Shown: piece after piece, positions 35,450 to 45,295 of the stretch
Position numbering within the stretch: the first letter of the stretch is position 1
Layout: each line of letters begins with the position of its first letter
Origin: Planctomycetaceae bacterium
Lineage (GTDB): Bacteria > Planctomycetota > Planctomycetia > Pirellulales > Lacipirellulaceae
Assembly: GCA_003233055.1 (NCBI GenBank)
Contig: QIKP01000011.1
Coordinates: 124,001 to 188,000, forward strand
DNA length: 64,000 nt
Direction: 5' to 3'
Notes under the pieces: model-generated
Database searches by the model: none
The model's input: only the letters and a program-made list of their open reading frames with translations
Told to the model about the DNA's origin: nothing
Program-made: the position numbers and the translations under genes

Positions 35450-35660
35450 TCCACAAAGTAGACCCCAATGGTTGGACCACCGGATTTCCGGTTTCCAAAC
35501 ATCCGCGTTCATCTGCGCATGTCTGCGGCCCATTCTTTTTTTTCGTAACCGTTTTGCGATCGGAAGTAGCAACCACGAATGGAACGAATTCGACGAACTA
35601 GCTGTTATTCGTGTCGATTCGTGGTTTTCCCTGCCTCGGATTCCGCGGTTGGCCATCGAT

Positions 35661-35690
35661 GAAAAGCCCCGACCAGGTTGGGTCGGGGCT
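35661..35690 (-). terminator. Family E hairpin, probable terminator of the peroxiredoxin gene
   Basis: AGCCCCGACC with GGTCGGGGCT forms a 10-bp stem. Read on the minus strand it is followed by TTTTC, and it lies about 45 bases past the peroxiredoxin stop. Confidence 0.65.
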
Positions 35691-35734
35691 CTTTGCATGG
35701 GACTCACGGTCGGGGGCAACGGGGGATCCGCGGA

Positions 35735-36334
35735 CTAGGCCCCTTCGGCATAGGTTGCCTCGAAGTATTCGCGGCTCTTGCTCGGGTCGGCGACCATCGC
35801 CTTCTCGCCCTGCTTCCAGTTGGCGGGGCAGACTTCGCCGTTCTCTTCGTGGAATTGGAGCGCGTCGACGACGCGCAGTGCCTCGGCAACGCTTCGTCCG
35901 AGCGGCAGGTCGTTGACCAACTGGTGGCGAATAACCCCTTCTTTGTCCATCAAGAAAAGACCACGCAGCGCAACGCCACCTGGCAGCAGCACGCCGTACG
36001 ATTCGGCAATCGACTTGTTCAAGTCGGCAATGAGCGGGTATTGGACTTGCCCGATCCCGCCCGCGTCGCGCGACGTGTTTCGCCAAGCGAGGTGCGAGTA
36101 GTGGCTATCGACCGACACGCCAAGGACCTGCACGTTCCGCTTCTCGAAGTCGGCGATCGCCTCGGAGAACGCGATGATCTCCGTCGGGCAAACGAACGTG
36201 AAGTCAAGCGGATAGAAAAACATCAGCACGTACTTACCACGATAGTCCGTGAGATTGACTTCCTTAAAGCTCCCATCGGCCATCACCGCTTGGGCAGTAA
36301 AATCGGGGGCGGTCTGCTGAACGAGATTGGCCAT
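35735..36334 (-). CDS. 2-Cys peroxiredoxin (AhpC/Prx1 type)
   Basis: The 199-residue enzyme reduces peroxides with the peroxidatic Cys49 ([15 protein letters not shown]) and resolving Cys169 ([12 protein letters not shown]). It contains a GGIG motif (residues 92-95) and a C-terminal YF (190-191), which together mark the overoxidation-sensitive type common in eukaryotes. The C-terminus ([12 protein letters not shown]) forms the helix that covers the active site. An AGGAG site precedes the ATG. No dedicated AhpF-like reductase is adjacent, so thioredoxin is the likely donor. The gene stands alone with its own hairpin terminator. Confidence 0.92.
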   Translation of the reverse strand: MANLVQQTAPDFTAQAVMADGSFKEVNLTDYRGKYVLMFFYPLDFTFVCPTEIIAFSEAIADFEKRNVQVLGVSVDSHYSHLAWRNTSRDAGGIGQVQYPLIADLNKSIAESYGVLLPGGVALRGLFLMDKEGVIRHQLVNDLPLGRSVAEALRVVDALQFHEENGEVCPANWKQGEKAMVADPSKSREYFEATYAEGA

Positions 36335-36611
36335 GGCTTGTTTGCTCCTGAAAATCTAAGAGAGGTTATGGAGGGAATCCTGCGGAGTCGAGCAGCGTTG
36401 AGCTGCTGGCTCGGACGCAAAAAAAGAAGAAGTTAGCTTGCCGGCTCAGGGTAAAGCCTCCACGCCCCCATCGCAAGGTACCGCCGAGTGGCGTCCTCGC
36501 CCACGGGGCACCCAGCTCCGGGACGAGTGGGCTCACCGGTCAATTGCCCCTACCCCAGCCCCTCCGTTAAGCTAACGGTTTTCCCTGCTCCCCCCTCGCC
36601 CAATCTCCGTC

Positions 36612-38075
36612 ATGTTTGAAGCTCTCCAGGATGGTCTTTCAGGTGCTCTCAATTCTCTTCGAGGAAAGGGGAAGCTCTCCGAGGCGAACATGCGTGACGG
36701 GCTAAAGCTCGTTGAGCGGTCGCTGCTCGAAGCCGATGTGAACTTCGATGTGGTTCGCCACTTCATGGATCGAGTCGTCGAGCAAGCGGTTGGCGAGAAG
36801 GTGCTCAAAGCGCTCAATCCCGAGCAGCAGGTCATCGGCATTGTTTACCAGGAACTGTGCGACCTGATGGGGCCGGTCGATCATTCGCTCCACCTCAAGG
36901 GCAAAGAGGAGGTGACGGTCCTCATGATGTGCGGGCTGCAAGGTGCCGGTAAAACGACCACTTGCGGCAAGCTGGGCAAGATGCTCACCGAAAGTGGCCG
37001 CAAACCGCTCCTGGTCGCCGCCGACCTTCAGCGTCCCGCAGCGATCGACCAGTTGCAGGTGCTGGGCGAGCAAGTCGGCATCCCGGTCTATGCCGACCGT
37101 ACCGAAAAAGACCCCGTGAAGGTTTGCAACGCGGCGGTCCGAGAAGCGAAGAAGCTGGGTGCCGACACGGTGATCCTCGACACGGCGGGCCGGCTTCACA
37201 TCGACGCCGAGCTGATGGGCCAACTCGAACGGATCGATAAGAAGTGTGGCCCGGAGCAAATCTATCTCGTTGTCGATGGCATGACAGGCCAGGACGCAGT
37301 GAACAGCGCGAAGGCCTTCAACGAAGCGCTCGAAATCGACGGTGTCATCATGACCAAGCTCGATGGCGACGCCCGGGGCGGTGCGGCGCTGTCGGTCAAG
37401 CACGTGACCGGTGTGCCGATCAAGTTCATGGGGACCGGCGAAAAGCTCGAAGCGCTCGAGCAGTTCCATCCCGACCGGATGGCGCAGCGGATCCTGGGAC
37501 AGGGGGATGTCCTTTCGCTCTTCGAGACGGCACAAAAGGAATTTGACCAGGACCAAATGCTGGCCCAGGAGGAGAAGCTTAAGAAAGGCGAGTTTACGCT
37601 CGACGACTTTCGCAAGCAGATGGCGATGATCGCCAAACCGGGACTCATGCAAAAAATGATGGGCATGATGCCGGGCATGGGGCAGATGAAGGACGCCATG
37701 GACGACTTCGACGAGTCGGAGATGAACGGGCTCTTCGGCATCATTGACTCCATGACGCCGGCAGAAAAAATCAACACGAAGCTCATCGACCAAAGCCGCA
37801 GGCGGCGGATCGCCGCAGGAGCGGGCTGCGAGCCGCACCAAGTGGGAGAGATGGTCAAACAGTACGAGGCGATGGCCCAGATGATGACCGCCATGGCAGG
37901 CAAAGGGATGCGAGAGCGGATGAAAATGATGAACGAGGTCCAGAGCGGCCTCGCCAGCGGCGGCACCCTCGCCAGAAAGAAACAGAGCACCGGCAAGCGG
38001 CTCACCAACGCCCAGAAGGCTAAAATGCGAAAAGAACGCGAAAAAGAAATGCGAAAACGGAGAAAGCGGCGGTAG
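36612..38075 (+). CDS. ffh: Signal recognition particle GTPase
   Basis: The 487-residue protein is Ffh, which binds signal sequences and SRP RNA and targets ribosomes to the membrane. The N domain opens [20 protein letters not shown], and the G domain holds [47 protein letters not shown] and [14 protein letters not shown]. The Met-rich M domain contains [18 protein letters not shown] and [12 protein letters not shown] basic tail ends in [11 protein letters not shown]. Length is slightly above average because of the tail. Part of the 3' end is duplicated at 38801-38870 downstream. Confidence 0.95.
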   Translation: MFEALQDGLSGALNSLRGKGKLSEANMRDGLKLVERSLLEADVNFDVVRHFMDRVVEQAVGEKVLKALNPEQQVIGIVYQELCDLMGPVDHSLHLKGKEEVTVLMMCGLQGAGKTTTCGKLGKMLTESGRKPLLVAADLQRPAAIDQLQVLGEQVGIPVYADRTEKDPVKVCNAAVREAKKLGADTVILDTAGRLHIDAELMGQLERIDKKCGPEQIYLVVDGMTGQDAVNSAKAFNEALEIDGVIMTKLDGDARGGAALSVKHVTGVPIKFMGTGEKLEALEQFHPDRMAQRILGQGDVLSLFETAQKEFDQDQMLAQEEKLKKGEFTLDDFRKQMAMIAKPGLMQKMMGMMPGMGQMKDAMDDFDESEMNGLFGIIDSMTPAEKINTKLIDQSRRRRIAAGAGCEPHQVGEMVKQYEAMAQMMTAMAGKGMRERMKMMNEVQSGLASGGTLARKKQSTGKRLTNAQKAKMRKEREKEMRKRRKRR

Positions 38076-38125
38076 TGCTGACCGCAGGCCGTGACCTCGC
38101 ACCGAGAGTTCGTCTACAATGAAAT

Positions 38126-38785
38126 ATGCCTGGATTGCGCCAGCTTCAGGCAACACGCAAAAACCTTGTGGATTCTCCCGATATGCCCGAGCCTCTTCTC
38201 GATGTCGCGCGACGTGTCGATCTATTCTTTATGAAAAAGTCACCGATTCACCAAGCAATGGCACGCCTCACCCGAACGCTGGGCGAGATGGATATCTCGT
38301 TCGCCATCGCCGGTGCGATGGCAGCCAACGCCCATGGGCACCGCCGAACCACTGCCGATGTCGACATCTTAATCAGCCGCGATGATCTCGATCGTTTCAA
38401 GGAGCAGCATCGGGGACTTGGCTGGGTCGACAAATTCGAGGGATCGAAGAATTTCCGTGACGTCGTTTCGAAGGTCGACATCGACGCTTTGATCGTGGGC
38501 GAGTACCCCGGCGATGGATTGCCCAAGCCGGTCGCTTTTCCGCCCCCTGCCGAAGTTGCCCAGATCAGTGAGGATGGCATTCCTTACCTCTCGCTTGCCG
38601 CCTTATTGGAACTAAAGCTGGCCAGCGGCATGACGGCTGCTCATCGGCCACGCGATTTGGACGATGTCATCCAGCTCATCCGCATCAACGGCCTAATGCA
38701 GAACTATGTCGACACGCTCCACCCCTACGTCAAGGAGAAGTTTTGCGAGCTATGGCATGCCGCGCAGATAGTGGACGACTATTGA
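38126..38785 (+). CDS. Nucleotidyltransferase-like protein
   Basis: The 219-residue protein resembles small nucleotidyltransferase-fold proteins (MNT/AbiEii-like): FAIAGAMAANAHGHRRTTAD then VDILISRDDLDRF gives a GxxAxxxxG...DxD pattern, with a third acidic residue in VSKVDIDALIVG. A helical tail follows (SLAALLELKLASGMTAAHRP, RDLDDVIQLIRINGLMQNYV). No toxin or antitoxin partner is apparent. The start is uncertain: 38126 gives the longest frame, 38183 (MPEPLLDVARR) is plausible. Its 5' part is partly duplicated at 38887-38975. It sits 50 bases after ffh. Confidence 0.65.
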   Translation: MPGLRQLQATRKNLVDSPDMPEPLLDVARRVDLFFMKKSPIHQAMARLTRTLGEMDISFAIAGAMAANAHGHRRTTADVDILISRDDLDRFKEQHRGLGWVDKFEGSKNFRDVVSKVDIDALIVGEYPGDGLPKPVAFPPPAEVAQISEDGIPYLSLAALLELKLASGMTAAHRPRDLDDVIQLIRINGLMQNYVDTLHPYVKEKFCELWHAAQIVDDY

Positions 38786-39209
38786 CCGATGAAACGACAT
38801 CGAAAACGGCGACTCACCAATGCCCAGAAGGCGGAAAGAACGCAAAAAGGAAATGCGAAAACGACGGTAGGTCGGCTTCCAAACGCCGAACCTCTTTTCG
38901 ATGTCGCGCAGCGTGGGATCTATTCTCCTGGCGAAGAAGTTGCCGACTTCACCAAGCAATGGCGGAGCCTGGCACTCGTGTCGCAAAGTCAGGACTAGCG
39001 ATTGGGTCAGGGGCTTCGCCTCAGGAAATATCAGCCCAACTGGTTGACACCCGGAAATGGTTTGTCTACGCTGCGGGCGAATTGCAGGGGATAATCGGCT
39101 GGGAGGGGAAGAGACGTCTTCGGTCGGTCCCCCCTTGCCGAATCAGGCCTCCCTGGGCCATACTGGGCGATTCGACAAGAAGTCAACCACATCCCCCTGG
39201 AGAGTCGCG
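38786..39209 (+). pseudogene. Degenerate duplication of the ffh 3' end and nucleotidyltransferase 5' end; rpsP upstream region
   Basis: Bases 38801-38870 copy the ffh tail at 37995-38075 with small deletions; the shared core is CTCACCAA(C/T)GCCCAGAAGGC, and both end in CGGTAG. Bases 38887-38975 copy the nucleotidyltransferase 5' part at 38186-38270, including CACCAAGCAATGGC. A frame across them (38789-38998) encodes [15 protein letters not shown] and AEPLFDVAQRGIYS, mirroring RLTNAQKA and PEPLLDVARRVDLF of the parents. The rest of the stretch leads into rpsP and holds a promoter-like sequence. Confidence 0.7.
39044..39072 (+). promoter_or_regulatory. Candidate housekeeping promoter of the rpsP operon
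   Basis: TTGACA at 39044-39049, a 17-base spacer and TACGCT at 39067-39072 give a sigma70-like pair about 138 bases before the rpsP start. Confidence 0.5.
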
Positions 39210-39737
39210 GTGGCAGTTCGTATACGCATGAAGAAGATGGGCCGGGCCCATCGGCCATTCTATCGCATTTGCGCCATGGACAAGCGGACGCCCCGCGATG
39301 GCAAGGTGCTCGAGGAACTGGGCACCTACGACCCCATGGTGACCGACACCGATGCCCGAGTCCGACTCAATAACGAGCGAGTCGACTACTGGATTGGCGT
39401 GGGAGCACAGCCCTCCGAAAAAGTGGCCATCTTGATTAAGAAATATGGCACCAACGGCACCCATTCCGAAGTGCATCAGGCAGCGATCGAAAAAATGGCG
39501 CTGCCCCAAGTCGTGGCGGCCGCCGGTGAACCGGTTGTGAAGCAGAAGTCGGCCGAAGAGATCGCTGCCGAAGAAGCCGCTGCTGCGGCAGAAATCGAAG
39601 CGAAGGCTACCGCCGAGGCGGAAGCCAAAGCAGCCGCTGAAGCCCCAGCAGAAGAAGCCAGCTCCGAAAAGGCCCCCGCTGAGGAAAAGCCAGAGGAGAA
39701 AAAAGAAGAAAAGACCAAAGAGGCCGCTGCGGAGTAG
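39210..39737 (+). CDS. rpsP: Ribosomal protein S16 with long acidic/Ala tail
   Basis: The 175-residue protein has a normal S16 core (VRIRMKKMGRAHRPFYRICA, then GTYDPMV and PSEKVAILIKKYG, residues 1-78). It is followed by an unusual tail of nearly 100 residues, strongly rich in Ala, Glu and Lys (AEEIAAEEAAAAAEIEAKAT and so on). The start is a GTG at 39210 with GGAGAG upstream; an earlier frame extension to 39057 has no S16 similarity. The tail is probably a charged helix or disordered extension on the small subunit. trmD follows after 33 bases; the usual rimM gene between them is missing. Confidence 0.9.
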   Translation: MAVRIRMKKMGRAHRPFYRICAMDKRTPRDGKVLEELGTYDPMVTDTDARVRLNNERVDYWIGVGAQPSEKVAILIKKYGTNGTHSEVHQAAIEKMALPQVVAAAGEPVVKQKSAEEIAAEEAAAAAEIEAKATAEAEAKAAAEAPAEEASSEKAPAEEKPEEKKEEKTKEAAAE

Positions 39738-39770
39738 GTGCCAGTAGCGGCACTCGAAAAGGCAATAGCC

Positions 39771-40457
39771 ATGCGGTTCGATGTTCTGACACTGTTCCCG
39801 GAAATGTTCCCTGGCTACCTTGGTCAGAGCCTACTAAACTTGGCAATTGAGCGAGAGTTGGTCGATGTCCAACTCCACAATATTCGGGATTGGGCCACAG
39901 GAAAACATAAAAACGTCGACGACAAACCTTACGGTGGTGGCCCCGGCATGGTGCTGTCCCCCGAGCCAGTCGTTCAATGCGTCGAAGCGGTGCAGCAGTT
40001 GGGAGAATCGCCCGGAAAAGTGATTCTACTGACGCCTGCCGGGCGAAAGCTCGACCAGCCGCTGGTGGAGGAGTTAAGCGAAGCGGAGCGGCTTTTACTG
40101 CTCTGCGGACGGTACGAAGGGTTCGACCAACGGGTGGTCGACCTGCTCGAACCGGACGAGATTTCGATTGGCGACTTCGTGCTCAATGGTGGCGAAGTCG
40201 CGGCGATGGTCGTCATCGACGCGGTGATCCGGCTGGTGCCTGGCCTGCTGGGTGACGAACAAAGCAACAAACAAGATTCATTTTCGACCGAAGGTCGCCT
40301 GCTGGAATACGCTCAGTACACCCGACCGCGAGAGTATCGCGGCCTTCAGGTGCCTGAAGTACTCCTCAGCGGCAACCACCCGGAGATCGCCAGGTGGCGA
40401 GAACAGAGTAGCATGGAGCGAACGCGGGAACGTCGTAGTGACCTGCTTAACGAATAA
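39771..40457 (+). CDS. trmD: tRNA (guanine-N1)-methyltransferase
   Basis: The 228-residue enzyme makes m1G37 in tRNAs reading CNN and some GNN codons. It is a SPOUT knot enzyme: MRFDVLTLFPEMFPGYLGQS, the KPYGGGPGMVLSPEPVVQC substrate loop, LLLCGRYEGFDQRVVDLL (SAM knot) and EISIGDFVLNGGEVAAMVVI. The C-terminal YTRPREYRGLQVPEVLLSGN and HPEIARWREQSS are invariant in the family. The ATG at 39771 matches the family start. Order rpsP-trmD-rplS is kept, without rimM. Confidence 0.95.
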   Translation: MRFDVLTLFPEMFPGYLGQSLLNLAIERELVDVQLHNIRDWATGKHKNVDDKPYGGGPGMVLSPEPVVQCVEAVQQLGESPGKVILLTPAGRKLDQPLVEELSEAERLLLLCGRYEGFDQRVVDLLEPDEISIGDFVLNGGEVAAMVVIDAVIRLVPGLLGDEQSNKQDSFSTEGRLLEYAQYTRPREYRGLQVPEVLLSGNHPEIARWREQSSMERTRERRSDLLNE

Positions 40458-40479
40458 CAGTGGAAAATTCGCCGCAATC

Positions 40480-40503
40480 TGACGAAGCGTAGCTCGTCGG
40501 CTA
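40480..40503. repeat. Family F repeat
   Basis: TGACGAAGCGTAGCTCGTCG plus GCTA between trmD and rplS; the left arm is imperfect. It begins 23 bases after the trmD stop. Confidence 0.8.
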
Positions 40504-40534
40504 GGGCGATGAGATACAGGAAGACGTATAGATT

Positions 40535-40900
40535 ATGAGCCAGCAGATTCTTGAACTCGTTGAAAAGTCGAACTTGCAAGAAAACCCGCCCGAATTTGAG
40601 GTGGGCGATACGGTCGACGTGCATACCAAGATTCTCGAAGGCGAAAAAGAACGCGTTCAGATCTTCAGCGGCATCGTGATTAGCCTGAGTGGCTCCGGGA
40701 CACGGGCCATGTTCAGCGTTCGGCGGATCGTGAACAACGAAGGGGTGGAACGCAAGTTCCCACTCCACTCGCCCCGCATCGCCAAGGTCGAGGTCAAACG
40801 CTCCGGCGTCACCCGCCGCGCAAAGCTCTACTTCCTCCGCGACCGCGTCGGCAAGGCAGTCCGTCTCAAGGAACGCCGCCGGGACATGAAAAAGTCGTAA
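40535..40900 (+). CDS. rplS: Ribosomal protein L19
   Basis: The 121-residue protein is a standard L19 of the large subunit: EFEVGDTVDVHTKILEGEKE, RVQIFSGIVISLSGSGTRAM with the FSVRRIVNNEGVERKFPLHS segment, and RSGVTRRAKLYFLRDRVGKA. L19 sits at the 30S-50S interface. It is the third gene of the rpsP-trmD-rplS unit; a family F repeat lies in the 77-base gap before it. yraN follows after 228 bases. Confidence 0.95.
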   Translation: MSQQILELVEKSNLQENPPEFEVGDTVDVHTKILEGEKERVQIFSGIVISLSGSGTRAMFSVRRIVNNEGVERKFPLHSPRIAKVEVKRSGVTRRAKLYFLRDRVGKAVRLKERRRDMKKS

Positions 40901-41128
40901 CTCACTCGGCAGATTCGGGTCAGCCCCAGACAGAAGCCCGTGGGGGTATCGTGACCTATCGCCACAAGTTTTCGTGCGGTTTTTGCGCTCGAGGCGAAGG
41001 GGATTGCGGTTGTCTTTTCGCAGCGATTTGAAGTCGTCGGCTTAACACCCACGAATTGGCTCGCTTCGGCGGATTCGCTGTCTCTCACTCGGTTTCCTGC
41101 TCCCCTCGGATAGAGCAGACCCCTTCGA

Positions 41129-41635
41129 GTGTTCCGTCTTTTCCTCGGTTTCGCACGACTACCCCAGGACCCGCTGGCGGAATATGCCTATGCGACACGC
41201 ACTGAGATCGGTAGAAAACCCGTGAAGGCTTGGCTCCGTTGGTTGCGCCGAAGACCTTTGCCGCTTGGTTTGCGCGGAGAACGATACGCCGCGAAGTGGC
41301 TGCGCAAGCGGAGCTACAAGATCGTGGCAGGTGGGGCGCGGTCGAGATATGGCGAAATCGACCTAGTGGCGGTCGATGACGAGACCGTCGTGTTCGTCGA
41401 GGTGAAGACCCGCCAGTCGGACGCCATGGGCGATCCAGCAGAGGCGGTCGACGCCACCAAGCAGCGACATATCGTCCGCTCCGCGCTCGCCTTCATGAAG
41501 GAACACCACCTGCTCGAGCACCAGGCACGGTTTGACGTGATGGCCCTCCTTTGGCCCGAGGACGCGAAGTGGCCTGCTGTTAAGCATGTAAAAAATGCGT
41601 TTGAGCCGGAGGATCGCGGGCAATTTTTCGTGTGA
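41129..41635 (+). CDS. yraN: YraN family (UPF0102) nuclease-like protein
   Basis: The 168-residue protein contains the UPF0102 Holliday-junction-resolvase-like core: LGLRGERYAAKWLRKRSYKI, RYGEIDLVAVDDETVVFVEV and KTRQSDAMGDPAEAVDATKQ. GEIDL and VEVKTR carry the putative PD-(D/E)xK catalytic residues. Its cellular role is unsettled. The start is a GTG at 41129; a second GTG at 41222 would remove about 31 residues that lie before the conserved core. It follows the rplS operon, a common arrangement. Confidence 0.85.
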   Translation: MFRLFLGFARLPQDPLAEYAYATRTEIGRKPVKAWLRWLRRRPLPLGLRGERYAAKWLRKRSYKIVAGGARSRYGEIDLVAVDDETVVFVEVKTRQSDAMGDPAEAVDATKQRHIVRSALAFMKEHHLLEHQARFDVMALLWPEDAKWPAVKHVKNAFEPEDRGQFFV

Positions 41636-41670
41636 GGCTCGCAATCCCCACCCCTCCGCAAGCTGGCTGA

Positions 41671-43427
<1,757 letters not shown>

Positions 43428-43462
43428 TTGGGTAACTTCCAGCAAACGAACGCTCTAGGACT

Positions 43463-43963
43463 ATGCCTGACGACGCACCAAAAATCATCGCACCAAAAAT
43501 CATCATCGACGAAGACTGGAAGTCGCAGGTCGAGGCGGAAAAGAAAGCCGCCTCGTCGAGCAAGCCGCCGGTCAGCGAGTCGACCCTCCACGAGTCGCCC
43601 TCTCCCGAGGACAGTCCGGCAGACGAGGACCCGCCAATGCCCCCCGCCTCGTTGGCAATGCTCCTCTCGTCGCTTGCAACCGAGGCGATGATGGCCCTGG
43701 GCCAGTTGCCCCACCCTGCAACGGGGCAGCTCACGCCCCGACGCAACCAGGCGAAGTACCTTATCGACACGATCGAAATGCTTCGCGAAAAAACACTCGG
43801 GAATGTCGCCGCGGAAGAATTGGCCGGCGTCGAGCAATTGCTCCACCAGTTGCGGATGGCCTTCGTGGGGATGGAGACCACCCCCCCAACCGCCAGCAAA
43901 TCTGCCGCCAGCGAATCCCTTACGCCACACCCGAGAGAAGAGACCCCGAGAGAAGAGACGTAG
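43463..43963 (+). CDS. DUF1844 domain protein
   Basis: The 166-residue protein has an acidic low-complexity N-terminus (KIIIDEDWKSQVEAEKKAAS) and then the DUF1844 core: PASLAMLLSSLATEAMMALG, NQAKYLIDTIEMLREKTLGN and EELAGVEQLLHQLRMAFVGM. DUF1844 proteins are small helical proteins of unknown role, widespread in planctomycetes, acidobacteria and others. The tail contains a short direct repeat (PREETPREET). An AGGA site precedes the ATG. A family E hairpin follows the stop. Confidence 0.85.
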   Translation: MPDDAPKIIAPKIIIDEDWKSQVEAEKKAASSSKPPVSESTLHESPSPEDSPADEDPPMPPASLAMLLSSLATEAMMALGQLPHPATGQLTPRRNQAKYLIDTIEMLREKTLGNVAAEELAGVEQLLHQLRMAFVGMETTPPTASKSAASESLTPHPREETPREET

Positions 43964-43968
43964 AGGAA

Positions 43969-43990
43969 CCCCGATCAACCTTGGTCGGGG
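43969..43990 (+). repeat. Family E hairpin after the DUF1844 gene
   Basis: CCCCGATCAA and TTGGTCGGGG pair with one G-T step, 6 bases past the stop. It may act as a weak terminator; no long T run follows. Confidence 0.65.
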
Positions 43991-44065
43991 CTGCTTGGAC
44001 AGCGGTTAGAATTGGGGAGCGTGACGGCCGAACCTCTTCACCCCTTCCGGAGTAACGAATCGGGC

Positions 44066-45241
44066 CTACCCCAATCGCTCGAAAACGGTTGCGATGCCTT
44101 GCCCCGATCCGATGCACATCGTGGCGAGGCCGAGTGTGGCATCGCGGTCTTGCATGGCGTGGAGAAGCGTGGCCGTGATACGGGCACCGCTGGCACCGAG
44201 CGGGTGGCCAATCGCGATCGATCCACCGTTGACATTGATTCGCTCCTCGTTAAGCCCGAGCATTCGGATGCAGGCGATCGACTGAGCGGCAAAAGCTTCG
44301 TTCAATTCGATCAGATCGATGTCGTCGAGAGTCAGCCCTGCCCTTGCGAGCGCCTTCTGGGTGGCTGGCACCGGTCCGGTTCCCATGACAGCCGGATCGA
44401 CGCCCGCCACAGCGGTCGCGAGAACCTTGGCGATCGGCTTCAGGCCAAGCGCACTGGCTTTCTCTTCACTCATCACTAGCAGCGCGGCCGCCCCATCATT
44501 GAGGGGGGAGCTATTTCCTGCGGTAACGGTTCCCATGCCAGGCATGAACGCCGGCTTGAGCGCTCCGAGTTGCTCGAGGCTCGTCTCTTCGCGAACGGTT
44601 TGGTCGCGCGTCGCGGAGATGCGCCGGCCCTCTTCGTCGCGGCCCCAAACGGGGACGATCTGTCGGTCGAACGCGCCCGCTTTTTGCGCGGCGACTGCCT
44701 TCTGGTGGCTCGCCAAGGCAAAGGCGTCTTGTTCCTCGCGACTGATCCCTTGCGATTGAGCCACGAACTCCGCCGTGACCCCCATCAGCAACGTCCCCTT
44801 GCTCGTATTGTGAAAGAGCCGGGGATTGAGGTCGACGCCCGCATCCATCGGAACGTGGTGCATGTGCTCGGTGCCACCGACGATCTGCACGTCCTCCGCC
44901 TGCGCGATGATCGAGTGGCAAGCTTGGTTGAGAGCTTGCAGGCTACTACCACAGAGACGATTGATGGTCGCACCGGCTGCCTCGGCAGGGACGTCGGCCA
45001 TCAACGAAACAAGCCGGGCCATGTTGAGCCCCTGCTCTTTCTCCTGTTTGGTATTGCCAATCAGCACGTCTTCGATGGCGGCCGGATCGATCCCGGTCCG
45101 CTCGATAATCGCCTTGACGACCTTGACGGCCAAGTCATCGCCCCGCACGTCGCGAAACATGCCCAATTTCGGATGAGACCGCCCTATGGCAGTGCGACAA
45201 GCGTCAATGACAACGGGTGTGGGGACAACTGGTGTAGGCAT
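44066..45241 (-). CDS. Acetyl-CoA acyltransferase (thiolase)
   Basis: The 391-residue thiolase would cleave 3-ketoacyl-CoA in beta-oxidation (FadA-like). Nucleophile Cys97 lies in NRLCGSSLQALNQACHSI; the second-site motifs are GGSIAIGHPLGASGARITAT (His) and MCIGSGQGIATVFE (Cys). VIDACRTAIGRS starts the fold. It is downstream of the FadB-like gene on the same strand with a 54-base gap holding a family H repeat, a typical fadBA arrangement. An N-terminal repeated VPTPVV is slightly unusual. Biosynthetic acetyl-CoA acetyltransferase activity cannot be ruled out. Confidence 0.9.
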   Translation of the reverse strand: MPTPVVPTPVVIDACRTAIGRSHPKLGMFRDVRGDDLAVKVVKAIIERTGIDPAAIEDVLIGNTKQEKEQGLNMARLVSLMADVPAEAAGATINRLCGSSLQALNQACHSIIAQAEDVQIVGGTEHMHHVPMDAGVDLNPRLFHNTSKGTLLMGVTAEFVAQSQGISREEQDAFALASHQKAVAAQKAGAFDRQIVPVWGRDEEGRRISATRDQTVREETSLEQLGALKPAFMPGMGTVTAGNSSPLNDGAAALLVMSEEKASALGLKPIAKVLATAVAGVDPAVMGTGPVPATQKALARAGLTLDDIDLIELNEAFAAQSIACIRMLGLNEERINVNGGSIAIGHPLGASGARITATLLHAMQDRDATLGLATMCIGSGQGIATVFERLG

Positions 45242-45264
45242 TGCTATGGGAGAACGGGGATTGC

Positions 45265-45291
45265 GAGCCGGGTCGTCCCCGCCCCTGGTTG
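45265..45291. repeat. Family H repeat, copy 4
   Basis: GAGCCGGGTCGTCCCCGCCC plus CTGGTTG in the gap between the two beta-oxidation genes; it matches 20304-20330 with a few changes. Confidence 0.65.
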
Positions 45292-45295
45292 GTCG

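Larger units (their letters stand above)
35249..35734. repeat. 486-base island of nested inverted repeats between prx and uvrA
   Basis: No gene is seen. From outside in: TAACCGTTCACGG at about 35263 faces CGTAACCGTTTT at about 35544 in the same orientation. Perfect 19-bp arms lie at 35303-35321 and 35511-35529. Inside is a perfect 20-bp inverted repeat at 35397-35416 and 35430-35449. To the right lie an AACCACGAAT...ATTCGTGGTT unit (35571-35626) and a family E hairpin (35665-35690). Confidence 0.8.

Noticed and set aside
36702-38156. Minus-strand frame of 484 residues
   Set aside because: It is antisense to ffh and His-rich by shadowing; no family motif.
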